Shown here: positions 1-8,444 of the stretch, one piece after another | Layout: every line of letters starts with the position of its first letter | Numbering within the stretch: position 1 is the stretch's first letter | NCBI GenBank assembly: GCA_007119835.1 | Contig: SKOX01000477.1 | Coordinates: 1-12,494 of the forward strand | Direction of reading: 5' to 3' | DNA: 12,494 nucleotides | DNA from: Paracoccaceae bacterium | GTDB lineage: Bacteria > Pseudomonadota > Alphaproteobacteria > Rhodobacterales > Rhodobacteraceae | The notes under the pieces: generated by a model | The model's database searches: none | Told to the model about the DNA's origin: nothing | Seen by the model: only the letters and a program-made list of their open reading frames with translations | Translations under genes and position numbers: made by a program

Positions 1-1
1 C

Positions 2-154
2 GTCGGCGTGGTCGGCGCCTATATCGGCGGCATCCTCTCGTGGATTCTCGGGCTGCAGCCGACCAACATCATCGGCGCGCTGATCGTAGCGATCCTGGGT
101 GCCGTCCTCCTGCTCTTCATCGTCGATCGGGTGCGCGGCACGAGCCGCGGCTGA
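2..154 (+). CDS. GlsB/YeaQ/YmgE family membrane protein (transglycosylase-associated), 3' part only
   Basis: The last 50 codons of a gene that begins upstream of the window. The visible residues form two hydrophobic segments: one starts VGVVGAYIGGILSW, the other is IIGALIVAILGAVLLLFIVDRV. They are separated by a short polar turn (LQPTN), and the protein ends in a basic tail, RVRGTSRG. A Gly-rich first helix, a second helix starting near GALIVAILGA and a short basic end are typical of the C-terminal half of the GlsB/YeaQ/YmgE family. These are proteins of about 80-90 residues in the inner membrane, often stress-induced, whose biochemical role is poorly defined. The family call rests on this pattern only, and the start and N-terminal third are not visible. 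A candidate stress-sigma promoter lies just downstream, but it serves the next gene. Confidence 0.75.
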   Translation, partial: VGVVGAYIGGILSWILGLQPTNIIGALIVAILGAVLLLFIVDRVRGTSRG

Positions 155-172
155 CGGCGGCGCGGTCGGCGG

Positions 173-201
173 CCCGAGCCGGAACTTCATCCGGCTCCGG
201 G
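173..201 (+). terminator. Hairpin after the GlsB-like gene, weak terminator candidate
   Basis: An inverted repeat lies 18 bases after the stop codon. The left arm CCCGAGCCGG (173-182) pairs with CCGGCTCCGGG (191-201), with one bulged base and an 8-base loop. Only scattered T residues follow, so it is not a classical intrinsic terminator. The same bases carry the candidate promoter at 181-206, so the symmetry may be partly incidental. Confidence 0.3.
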
Positions 202-206
202 TCGTT
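181..206 (+). promoter_or_regulatory. Candidate EcfG-type (general stress sigma) promoter
   Basis: GGAAC at 181-185 and CGTT at 203-206 are separated by exactly 17 bases. This matches the known GGAAC-N16/17-CGTT consensus of the alphaproteobacterial general stress sigma factor EcfG. It lies 81 bases upstream of the GTG start of the coiled-coil gene at 287. It is a perfect match to a short consensus, so chance is possible. It also depends on the organism having EcfG, which many Rhodobacterales appear to lack. Confidence 0.4.
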
Positions 207-272
207 GAACCGATCGGGGCAGCAGGGGCCGCAGGCGCTGGCGTCAGTCAGCCGTGTGCCCCGCTCAAGAAC

Positions 273-280
273 AAGGGAGG
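273..280 (+). promoter_or_regulatory. Ribosome binding site that selects a GTG start
   Basis: AAGGGAGG lies 6 bases before the GTG at 287. This near-consensus Shine-Dalgarno sequence argues for that GTG over the in-frame ATG at 254, which would lie upstream of this site and has no comparable ribosome binding site. Confidence 0.7.
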
Positions 281-286
281 TTGGAC

Positions 287-1549
287 GTGGCGGACGACGT
301 GAAGAGCGACTTCAGGCGACCGGTGCCCATCGCGCTCGCGGTGTTGGCGGTCGTGGGCTGGATACTCGCCATAGTCTTCTGGCAGCAGCGACAATCGGTG
401 GAGGAGGAACTGACGGCGGCCCTGCAGGCCGAGCAGTCGGCCCACGCCGAGACCCGGACCGAGCTCAGGCAGATGGAGGAGCTTGCGGGCACGCGCGAGG
501 AACTCGAGACGATCGTGCAGGCCCTGCGGACGGAGCGCGACGAGCTCGAGGCCGAACGGGACGCGATTCTTCAGGAATTCCAGGATGAGCGCGAGGCCCT
601 CGAGGCGGAGCGACAGGAGCTTCTGGCGGCCGTCGAGGCCGAGCGGGAGGAGCTTGATGCCGAACTGGCCAGGCGGCTCGAAGAGCGCGAGGCGCTCGAT
701 GTCGAGGTCGAGGCGCGGGCGGCCGAGCTCGAGAGGCTCGAGGAGGAGCTGCTGCCGCGCCGCGAGGAGATCGGCACCTTCGAGGAGCGCCTGACGGCGA
801 CAGAACAGCAGCTGGTCGAGCGGAGCCAGGAACTCGCCGAGGTCGGCGAGCGGCTCGAGACGGCGCGCGAGCAGGAGGCGACGATCCAGGCGCAGCTCGC
901 GGAGCTGACCGCAGACGCGGCCGACGCCTCACGGCAGGCGCTCGAGGCGGAGGAGCGGCTTCAGGCGGCGCGCGAGGCAGAGGCGCATCTCGAGCTCGAG
1001 CTCGCCGCGGCCCGCGAGGTCTTCGCCCAGATCGAGGCCGAGCAGGAGGAAGTGCAGGCGCAGGTCCGCACCCTCGAGGAGCGGCGTGGGGCGCTCTCGA
1101 CCGACCTCTCGGCGGCCCGCGAGCAGCACGACGCCCTGCAGGCGAGCCTCACGGAGCTTGCGAACGCTGTCGCCGGGCGCGGCGAGGAGGTGCGCCAGGT
1201 CGAGGAGCGGATGCGGGAGCTGCAGGCGGAGCAGGCGGCGATCGACCGGGCGGCCGCCGCGGGCCTCCGGCCGGGCCAGTACGCGATGGGGCCGATAGCG
1301 GCGCGGTTCGGAGCGGACGGCAGCTTCGACATGATGAGCGCCGACGGCCGGCAGAGCGTGACCGGACTGTATCAGGTCGAGGACTCGACGCTGACGCTGC
1401 ACGAGGTCGAGGGCGACACGGGATGGACGGCGTTTCCCGTCGAGTGCGAGATCCAGCCGGAGGCGCGGGGCTTCAGCCTGCACCGGGCGGACGAGGAGGA
1501 CGACAGGTGCGGCCTGTTCTCGGGACAGCTCTTCGAGCGGGCTCTCTGA
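287..1549 (+). CDS. Membrane-anchored long coiled-coil protein with C-terminal beta-rich domain, function unknown
   Basis: A 420-residue protein with three parts. Residues 1-12 are a short polar, partly basic N-terminus. Residues 13-32 (VPIALAVLAVVGWILAIVFW) form one transmembrane helix or uncleaved signal anchor. Residues 35 to about 320 are an almost uninterrupted coiled coil, very rich in Glu, Arg, Ala, Leu and Gln, without Pro except one PRR break near 165. Residues about 326-420 are compact and look beta-rich: a GQYAMGPIAARFGADGSF segment, then TGLYQVEDSTLTL. This last part has two cysteines (about 387 and 408) that could form a disulfide if periplasmic. With an N-in anchor the coil and C-terminal domain would project into the periplasm. 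The GTG start was chosen for its ribosome binding site. The layout suggests a spacer or scaffold carrying a small ligand-binding or lipocalin-like domain, but I do not recognise a named family. Many database hits to SMC-like coils would be compositional. Confidence 0.8.
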   Translation: MADDVKSDFRRPVPIALAVLAVVGWILAIVFWQQRQSVEEELTAALQAEQSAHAETRTELRQMEELAGTREELETIVQALRTERDELEAERDAILQEFQDEREALEAERQELLAAVEAEREELDAELARRLEEREALDVEVEARAAELERLEEELLPRREEIGTFEERLTATEQQLVERSQELAEVGERLETAREQEATIQAQLAELTADAADASRQALEAEERLQAAREAEAHLELELAAAREVFAQIEAEQEEVQAQVRTLEERRGALSTDLSAAREQHDALQASLTELANAVAGRGEEVRQVEERMRELQAEQAAIDRAAAAGLRPGQYAMGPIAARFGADGSFDMMSADGRQSVTGLYQVEDSTLTLHEVEGDTGWTAFPVECEIQPEARGFSLHRADEEDDRCGLFSGQLFERAL

Positions 1550-1552
1550 TCA

Positions 1553-1590
1553 GAAACGCGGGCGGCGCCGTGGACGGCGCCGCCCGTTTC
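1553..1590. terminator. Bidirectional intrinsic terminator between convergent genes
   Basis: A perfect 11-base-pair stem, GGGCGGCGCCG (1560-1570) with CGGCGCCGCCC (1575-1585), encloses a TGGA tetraloop. It is flanked by GAAAC on the left and GTTTC on the right, which extend the pairing after a two-base bulge and give a short T run in either direction. It sits 10 bases after the coiled-coil gene and 80 bases after the sufS stop on the other strand, so it can end both transcripts. Confidence 0.75.
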
Positions 1591-1665
1591 ACCGTGAAAC
1601 CCTCAACCGGCTGACCTGAGAAGCACGGGCACGCGCAGCGGGCCGCCCGGATGGGACAAGCCCCT

Positions 1666-2916
1666 TCAGCCGAACAGGTCGTGGCAGGTCTCCAGGGCGT
1701 CGACCAGTGCATCGACCTCGGCATGGGTGTTGTAGAGGCCGAAGGACGCGCGGCAGGTCGCGCTGACGCCGAGGTGCGCCATGAGCGGCTGGGCGCAATG
1801 GTGGCCGGCGCGCACGGCGACGCCCTTGCGGTCGACGACGGTCGAGACGTCGTGCGGATGGGCGCCGCCCTGAAGGGTGAAGGAAAAGATCGCGCCCTTG
1901 CCCGGCGCGTCGCCCTGCACCGTCAGCCAGTTGAGGCCGAAGAGCCGCTCGCGCGCATAGTCGCGCAGGCTTGCCTCGTGGGCGGCGATCCGGTCCATGC
2001 CGAGCTCCGTCACGTAGTCGATCGCCGCGCCGAGCCCGATTGTCGAGACGATGCCGGGCGTGCCGGCCTCGAACCTGAGCGGCGGGTCGGCATAGGTGAC
2101 GCGGTCGCGCCCGACCTCCCGGATCATGTCGCCGCCGCCGAGGAATGGCCGCATCTCGGCCTGCCGGTCGGCGCGGATGTAGATCGCCCCCGAGGACGAC
2201 GGCCCGTAGAGCTTGTGGCCCGTGACGACGTAGAAATCGACGCCGAGATCGGCGACGTCGACCGGCATGTGGACGGCGGCCTGCGAGCCGTCGACGACCA
2301 CGGCCACGCCGCGCTCGCGGGCATAGGCCGCGATCGTCTTCACGTCGACGACGGTGCCGAGCACGTTCGACATATGCGTGATGGCGACGAGGCGGGTGCG
2401 CGGGCCGATGGCGTCGATCACGGCCTGGGGGTCCAGCGAGCCGTCGGGGCCGGGCTCGACCCAGCGCAGCACGACGCCCTGCCGCTCCCGCAGGAAGTGC
2501 CAGGGCACGATGTTGGCGTGGTGCTCCATGACCGAGAGCACGATCTCGTCGCCCGCCTCCAGCCGCGGCGCTGCCCAGCCGTAGGAGACCAGGTTGAAGC
2601 CCATGGTCGAGCCGGTGGTGAAGACGATCTCTTCCTCGCGCGCCGCGCCGAGGAAGCGCTGGATCTTGCCGCGCACGGCCTCGTAGCGCTCGGTGGCGAG
2701 GTTTGAGAGATAGTGCAGGCCGCGGTGGACGTTGGCGTACTCCGCGGCATAGCCGCGCGTCACCGCGTCGATGACCGCTTGCGGCTTCTGCGCCGAGGCG
2801 CCGTTGTCGAGATATACCAGCGGCCGGCCGTGGACCTTGGAGGCAAGGATCGGAAAGTCGCGCCGGACGGCCTCGACGTCGTAGGGCGCTGCGGTGGCGT
2901 GCAGTACTTGGGACAT
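1666..2916 (-). CDS. sufS: SufS cysteine desulfurase (group II, SUF system)
   Basis: A 416-residue PLP enzyme that takes sulfur from cysteine, releasing alanine, and holds it as a persulfide for cluster assembly on SufBCD. The fold-type I landmarks are all visible: FPIL and YLDNGASAQKP near the N-terminus, EHHANIVPW with the cofactor-stacking His 132, Asp 209 (VVVDG), Schiff-base Lys 235 in VTGHKLYGPSS, catalytic Cys 374 in RAGHHCAQPLM, and Arg 389 for the substrate carboxylate. Spacings between these residues match E. coli SufS within one residue. The RxGHHCA loop marks group II enzymes, which need a sulfur acceptor such as SufE or SufU; none is encoded in the window. The ATG at 2916 was chosen because it overlaps the upstream stop as TGATG and gives the normal family N-terminus; the frame is open further upstream only by chance. 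It is the last gene of the operon. Confidence 0.97.
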   Translation of the reverse strand: MSQVLHATAAPYDVEAVRRDFPILASKVHGRPLVYLDNGASAQKPQAVIDAVTRGYAAEYANVHRGLHYLSNLATERYEAVRGKIQRFLGAAREEEIVFTTGSTMGFNLVSYGWAAPRLEAGDEIVLSVMEHHANIVPWHFLRERQGVVLRWVEPGPDGSLDPQAVIDAIGPRTRLVAITHMSNVLGTVVDVKTIAAYARERGVAVVVDGSQAAVHMPVDVADLGVDFYVVTGHKLYGPSSSGAIYIRADRQAEMRPFLGGGDMIREVGRDRVTYADPPLRFEAGTPGIVSTIGLGAAIDYVTELGMDRIAAHEASLRDYARERLFGLNWLTVQGDAPGKGAIFSFTLQGGAHPHDVSTVVDRKGVAVRAGHHCAQPLMAHLGVSATCRASFGLYNTHAEVDALVDALETCHDLFG

Positions 2917-3494
2917 CAGACAGGCTCCTGCGGTGTGACGCCGAGGATGGCGAGGATCATCGCCAGCCCGAAGAACAGCACGATGATCGTGAGGATGACG
3001 CCCGCCAGGACGAAGAACGGGTTCTGGAAACCATGTAGCTCGGTCACGAAATTTGCGAGCGCCCAGAGCAGCCAGATCACGGTGGCGAGCGCGATCAGGG
3101 CAGCCAGCGGCGGGAGCACGATAAGCACTCCGAGCTGCACCACCTGGATGAGGACCAGCATGGCGTTCAGCCACACGATGATCGCGAGCGCGCCATCAAG
3201 GTCGCCGCGGCCGCCGAACATGTTGCCGACCCGGGCGGTGACGAAGGCCGCGATCAGGATGATGCCGAACTGCACCGCCGCGCCGAGGAGCGGGTTGGCG
3301 AGGATCGCGGCGGAAACCTGGTCGACCTGGCCGGGTCGGAAGACCATGGCGAGATAGCTCAGGATCACGGCGGCGGCGGTGACGGCGGCCGCGGCCTGGA
3401 TGAGGAGATCGCGCGAGAGACCGACGGCGAGCACCGTCCGCGCCGCCTCCCGCGGGCTGACAAGGCTGTCGCTCACCAGTTTGCGCCAGTCCAT
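2916..3494 (-). CDS. Yip1-family integral membrane protein (second of two)
   Basis: A 192-residue protein with an amphipathic N-terminus (MDWRKLVSDSLVSPREAAR) and about five hydrophobic helices, roughly 30-52, 63-88, 101-123, 125-147 and 160-184. The N-terminal SPREAARTVLA motif followed by a compact helical bundle is typical of bacterial Yip1-domain proteins, whose molecular role is not established. The stop shares its A with the sufS start (TGATG), implying translational coupling and a job tied to the suf operon. The start at 3494 has AAGGA nine bases upstream and matches the usual family N-terminus. An ATG at 3539, five bases after the preceding stop, is the main alternative and would add 15 polar residues. 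Family call moderately firm, function unknown. Confidence 0.8.
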   Translation of the reverse strand: MDWRKLVSDSLVSPREAARTVLAVGLSRDLLIQAAAAVTAAAVILSYLAMVFRPGQVDQVSAAILANPLLGAAVQFGIILIAAFVTARVGNMFGGRGDLDGALAIIVWLNAMLVLIQVVQLGVLIVLPPLAALIALATVIWLLWALANFVTELHGFQNPFFVLAGVILTIIVLFFGLAMILAILGVTPQEPV

Positions 3495-3503
3495 GCGGGG
3501 AGA

Positions 3504-3508
3504 TCCTT
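3504..3508 (-). promoter_or_regulatory. Ribosome binding site favouring the 3494 start
   Basis: On the minus strand AAGGA lies nine bases before the ATG at 3494. This supports the shorter form of the Yip1-family protein, although the ATG at 3539 has a GGAG nine bases before it and cannot be excluded. Confidence 0.45.
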
Positions 3509-3544
3509 GACTCGCCTGCCTGTTCGTCATCTGTCCCATCCGGC

Positions 3545-4150
3545 TCAGCTCCCGGCCGGGGCGCCGCCCGCGAGCAGGACCACGACGAGGGCCGCGACCC
3601 CGAAAGCCGCGACGACGACAGCAGCCACCCGTCCGCTATGGCCGAAGCCCTCGGCCTCCGCAAGGCACGCGGCGAAGACCCAGAGCCAGAGGGCGAGCCC
3701 GGCATAGCTCAGGAGCGAAGTCCAAGGCAACACGCCCGGCCCGAGCGCGATCTCTGCGAAGGCCGTGACGAGCGCGATGGCGAGTGCCACGGGCGCGAGC
3801 ATGAGAAGCGACCAGAACAGCGCGACGCGTGCGGCAAGCGGCGTGCCCCGCCCGCCGGCGAGGCGGGCCGCGGCGTGCACGAGGTACGCGCCGCCGTAGA
3901 GCAGGAGCGGCGCGAGGAACAGGAAGGCGAAGAGATGCGCGCCGATCGCCGCCGAGACCGGCTCGTCGGCTTCGATGCGGTGTGCGGTCCTGATGGCGGC
4001 CGGCACCGAGGCCACGAAGAAGATGCCGCAGGACGCCATCAGGTAGAACAGGGCGCGCGACTCCGAGAGCCCCTCCCGCATCTGGCGTGCCATCGAGGCA
4101 CGCGGGTCGCGATAGGCGCGGACGAGGTCCGCGACGAGCCCGCGCGCCAT
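3545..4150 (-). CDS. Polytopic membrane protein, probably Yip1-like (first of two)
   Basis: A 201-residue protein with a soluble, basic N-terminal stretch of about 32 residues (MARGLVADLVRAYRDPRASM...) and about five transmembrane segments near 33-53, 68-95, 107-132, 143-163 and 174-194. Size, N-terminal DPRASM motif and topology parallel the neighbouring Yip1-family gene, so the two look like diverged members of one superfamily, possibly partners; direct identity between them is low by eye. Its ATG lies four bases after the sufD stop, within the operon and without room for its own promoter. The role is unknown. Membrane tethering of the SufBCD machinery or an unrelated transport function are both guesses from position. 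Confidence 0.75.
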   Translation of the reverse strand: MARGLVADLVRAYRDPRASMARQMREGLSESRALFYLMASCGIFFVASVPAAIRTAHRIEADEPVSAAIGAHLFAFLFLAPLLLYGGAYLVHAAARLAGGRGTPLAARVALFWSLLMLAPVALAIALVTAFAEIALGPGVLPWTSLLSYAGLALWLWVFAACLAEAEGFGHSGRVAAVVVAAFGVAALVVVLLAGGAPAGS

Positions 4151-4154
4151 GGCC

Positions 4155-5444
4155 CTATCGCCGCCGGCGGGCTACCCAGCCCGCGAGCCGCTCGCGCACG
4201 TCCGCCGCAAGCCCCTCGTCCTCGATCTCCTGCACCGCCTCGTCGACGAAGGCGAGCACCAGGAGGTCGGTCGCCTCGCCGCGCGGAATGCCCCGCGAGG
4301 TCAGGTAGAACAGCGCCGTCTCGTCCACCGCGCCGCAGGTCGAGCCGTGGGAGCATTTCACGTCGTCGGCGTAGATCTCGAGCTCGGGCTTGGTCAGGAA
4401 CTGGCTGTCCTCGTCGAGCAGGAGGCCCTGGCTGATCTGGTAGCCGTCGGTGCGCTGGGCGATCGAGCGGACCAGGATCTTGCCCTGGAAGACGCCGACC
4501 GCGCCGTTGCGGAGCACCTTCTTGAACACCTGCCGGCTTTCGCAGTCAGGCGCGCCGTGGGTGACGAAAATGGTGTCGTCGTGGTGGAAGTCGCCGTCGC
4601 CGAGGCAGGCGCCGGCGACGTGCGCCACGCCCTCGGCGCCGGCGAACTCCACGATCTGCTCGTTGCGGGTGAGCCGGCCGTTGGCGGTGAGCGTGAAGGA
4701 CTTGAAGGTCGACTTCTCGCCGAGGCGGGCGAACATCGCCGTGAAGGCGAGGCGCTCGTGGTCACGGCCCTGGGTGCGGACGTGGTGGAAGCCCGCGCCG
4801 TCGGCGACGTCGACCTCCGTCACGCCGGAGAAGCGCGAGGCGGCGGCGCCGGTCTCGATCAGCGTGAGGTCGGCCTTCTCCTCGAGGCGGACAACGTGGT
4901 GGACGACGGCGTCCACGGCATCGGCGCTGCGCTCGTAGACGAAGGCGATGGGCCGGCGGACGACGCCGGTCACGCGGATGGCGAAGCCTTGGGTCGCCTG
5001 CGCGGTGTTGAGCGCGGCGAGCGGGCGGTGGACTGGGTCCTGGCCGCGCTCCTCGAGCTTGCCGAAGACCTCGCGGGCCCAGTGGATGTCGGTGCGGAGC
5101 GCCTCGCCGAGGGGCTGGATCTCGAGGCCCTCGAGGGCGACCGCGTCGGACCGCTCGGGCGCGAATACGCCGTCGACGAAGACGAGGCGGAGCTGGTCGC
5201 TGTCGGCGAAGGCTGCCTTCTCGTCCGGAGCGACATGCGACACCGCCGGCGCCTCGGGCGCGACGAGGGCCGCGGGATCGGTGAACTTGAAGTACTCGTC
5301 GCGGCGATGCGGGGCGCCCATGCGCGTCAGCCGCTCCACCGCCGCGGCACGGGCGGCAGTTGCCCAGGCGGCCTCGCCCGACGGCACCGGGCGGGCGGCG
5401 AGCAGATGCGCGGCGAGCTCGAACTTCTGTGCGGGAACAGCCAT
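4155..5444 (-). CDS. sufD: SufD, Fe-S cluster assembly scaffold subunit
   Basis: A 429-residue protein of the SufB/SufD superfamily. It pairs with SufB and two SufC ATPases in the cytoplasmic SufBC2D complex that assembles Fe-S clusters. The N-terminal part (about 1-150) is the helical, variable region, with the RRDEYFKFTD motif at 47-56 typical of SufD. The rest is the right-handed beta-helix core, including the VFQGKILV segment near 318 and the conserved C-terminal signature around Cys 364, His 366 and Cys 370 (KCSHGSTCG), followed by LFYLTSRGIPRGEA. Length is normal. The start codon directly follows the sufC stop (TAAATG, zero gap), so translation is probably coupled and the two subunits made in fixed proportion. 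Confidence 0.96.
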   Translation of the reverse strand: MAVPAQKFELAAHLLAARPVPSGEAAWATAARAAAVERLTRMGAPHRRDEYFKFTDPAALVAPEAPAVSHVAPDEKAAFADSDQLRLVFVDGVFAPERSDAVALEGLEIQPLGEALRTDIHWAREVFGKLEERGQDPVHRPLAALNTAQATQGFAIRVTGVVRRPIAFVYERSADAVDAVVHHVVRLEEKADLTLIETGAAASRFSGVTEVDVADGAGFHHVRTQGRDHERLAFTAMFARLGEKSTFKSFTLTANGRLTRNEQIVEFAGAEGVAHVAGACLGDGDFHHDDTIFVTHGAPDCESRQVFKKVLRNGAVGVFQGKILVRSIAQRTDGYQISQGLLLDEDSQFLTKPELEIYADDVKCSHGSTCGAVDETALFYLTSRGIPRGEATDLLVLAFVDEAVQEIEDEGLAADVRERLAGWVARRRR

Positions 5445-6200
<756 letters not shown>

Positions 6201-6275
6201 GATTCTCCTACCATTTTCATCACAGTCACCCCGAGGTGACCGGCTGGTTTCCGTATTGTTGCGGGGCCGTGCGCC

Positions 6276-6590
6276 TCAGTGCGGGACCATCGCCTCGACG
6301 ACCTTGCGGACGAAGCCCGGCATGCCCTCGGGTCCGGAGGCGCGGTCCTTGAGATGGATCGTGAGGTCGGGCCGGCGGCTCGCGATGACGCCGACAAGCT
6401 CGCCCCGGATCTCGTCGTTCAGGGTGCCGCCGATCACGACGCAGCGGATGTTCGGCTCGAGCTCGAGCTGGCGGACGACCTCATCGCGGTCATGGGCGCC
6501 GAGCCATTCCACGGCCATGTCCCCGAGGGCGGTCTCCATGCGCTGCGCGATGCCGGGCAGCTTGCCGACGAGCAGGACGACGGGTTTCAT
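6276..6590 (-). CDS. Unknown 104-residue protein between sufB and sufC, receiver-like appearance
   Basis: A small soluble protein with an excellent ribosome binding site (AAGGAGG eight bases before ATG) inside the suf operon. Alternating strand and helix patterns (VVLLVG 4-9, VEWLGA 27-32, CVVIGG 50-55, LTIHLK 76-81, then GPEGMPGFVRKVVEAM) resemble the order of a response-regulator receiver fold. The position where a receiver carries its phosphorylated Asp, at the end of the third strand, is occupied by Gly here. It could therefore be a pseudo-receiver or simply a similar alpha/beta fold. No signal peptide or membrane segment. One cysteine (Cys 50) is present. I do not recognise a named family. 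The position implies a role in or around cluster assembly, but nothing in the sequence shows which. Confidence 0.8.
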   Translation of the reverse strand: MKPVVLLVGKLPGIAQRMETALGDMAVEWLGAHDRDEVVRQLELEPNIRCVVIGGTLNDEIRGELVGVIASRRPDLTIHLKDRASGPEGMPGFVRKVVEAMVPH

Positions 6591-6623
6591 GGTGCTCCCC
6601 TCCTTCTTGGACCTTGGTGGGCA

Positions 6624-6755
6624 TCAACGCCCGGGCCGGTCCTTCCGGTCCTTGGTCTCGATCCGGACGGGCTTCGGGTCCGGCCGGCGCCGGTTTCGGG
6701 CGACGACGAGGGCGGTGGCGCCGAGAACCAGGCCGGCGAGAACGAGTGCGATCAT
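6624..6755 (-). CDS. 43-residue single-pass membrane microprotein in the suf operon
   Basis: A short reading frame starting with one hydrophobic helix (MIALVLAGLVLGATALVVAR, residues 1-20) followed by a very basic tail, rich in Arg, Lys and Pro, ending DRKDRPGR. The Shine-Dalgarno AAGGA stands eight bases before the ATG, and the gene lies 33 bases ahead of the 104-residue gene in the same direction. The positive-inside rule places the charged tail in the cytoplasm. The hydrophobic-then-basic pattern and good translation start make it more than a chance frame, but there is no recognised family. It could anchor or recruit an operon protein to the membrane; this is inference only. Confidence 0.6.
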   Translation of the reverse strand: MIALVLAGLVLGATALVVARNRRRPDPKPVRIETKDRKDRPGR

Positions 6756-6824
6756 CGTGCGTATCCTTCAGTCTCTATTCGGCAGCAGGTGCCGGCGCTG
6801 GGCCTCACCTGCCGCCTCGTCTCG

Positions 6825-6853
6825 AAAATCGCGTCCGCGGACGTTCCGCGGAC
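6825..6853 (-). terminator. Intra-operon hairpin after sufB, possible attenuator
   Basis: Reading the minus strand, GTCCGCGG (6853-6846) pairs perfectly with CCGCGGAC (6840-6833) around a five-base loop. Four bases later comes TTTT (6828-6825). It starts 15 bases after the sufB stop codon, in a 113-base gap before the next gene. A hairpin plus short U run at this place would fit partial termination or an RNA-processing and stability element that makes sufB more abundant than downstream genes. A second, weaker inverted repeat (6785-6791 with 6806-6812) follows. Confidence 0.5.
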
Positions 6854-6868
6854 GACGGCCGCTGCGAC

Positions 6869-8392
<1,524 letters not shown>

Positions 8393-8397
8393 GTCTA

Positions 8398-8401
8398 CCT
8401 C
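8398..8401 (-). promoter_or_regulatory. Ribosome binding site that decides the sufB start
   Basis: On the minus strand GAGG, within AGGATGAGG, stands five bases before the ATG at 8392. It favours this start over the in-frame ATG at 8443. Confidence 0.6.
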
Positions 8402-8444
8402 ATCCTGTCTGATCGCGCGGGAGGCGCCCCGCGCGGCGTTCATG

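Noticed and set aside
420..1250. Repeated GAGGAGC and CTCGAGGC-like DNA words that look like a tandem repeat
   Set aside because: They follow Glu-Glu-Arg and Leu-Glu-Ala codons of the coiled coil, with no fixed period or spacer; not a DNA repeat array or CRISPR.
1651..2706. 351-codon open frame on the + strand opposite sufS
   Set aside because: Antisense shadow of sufS; no recognisable motif.
2917..3174. Upstream extension of the sufS frame
   Set aside because: Overlaps the Yip1-family gene in another frame; the normal SufS N-terminus begins at the TGATG junction at 2916.
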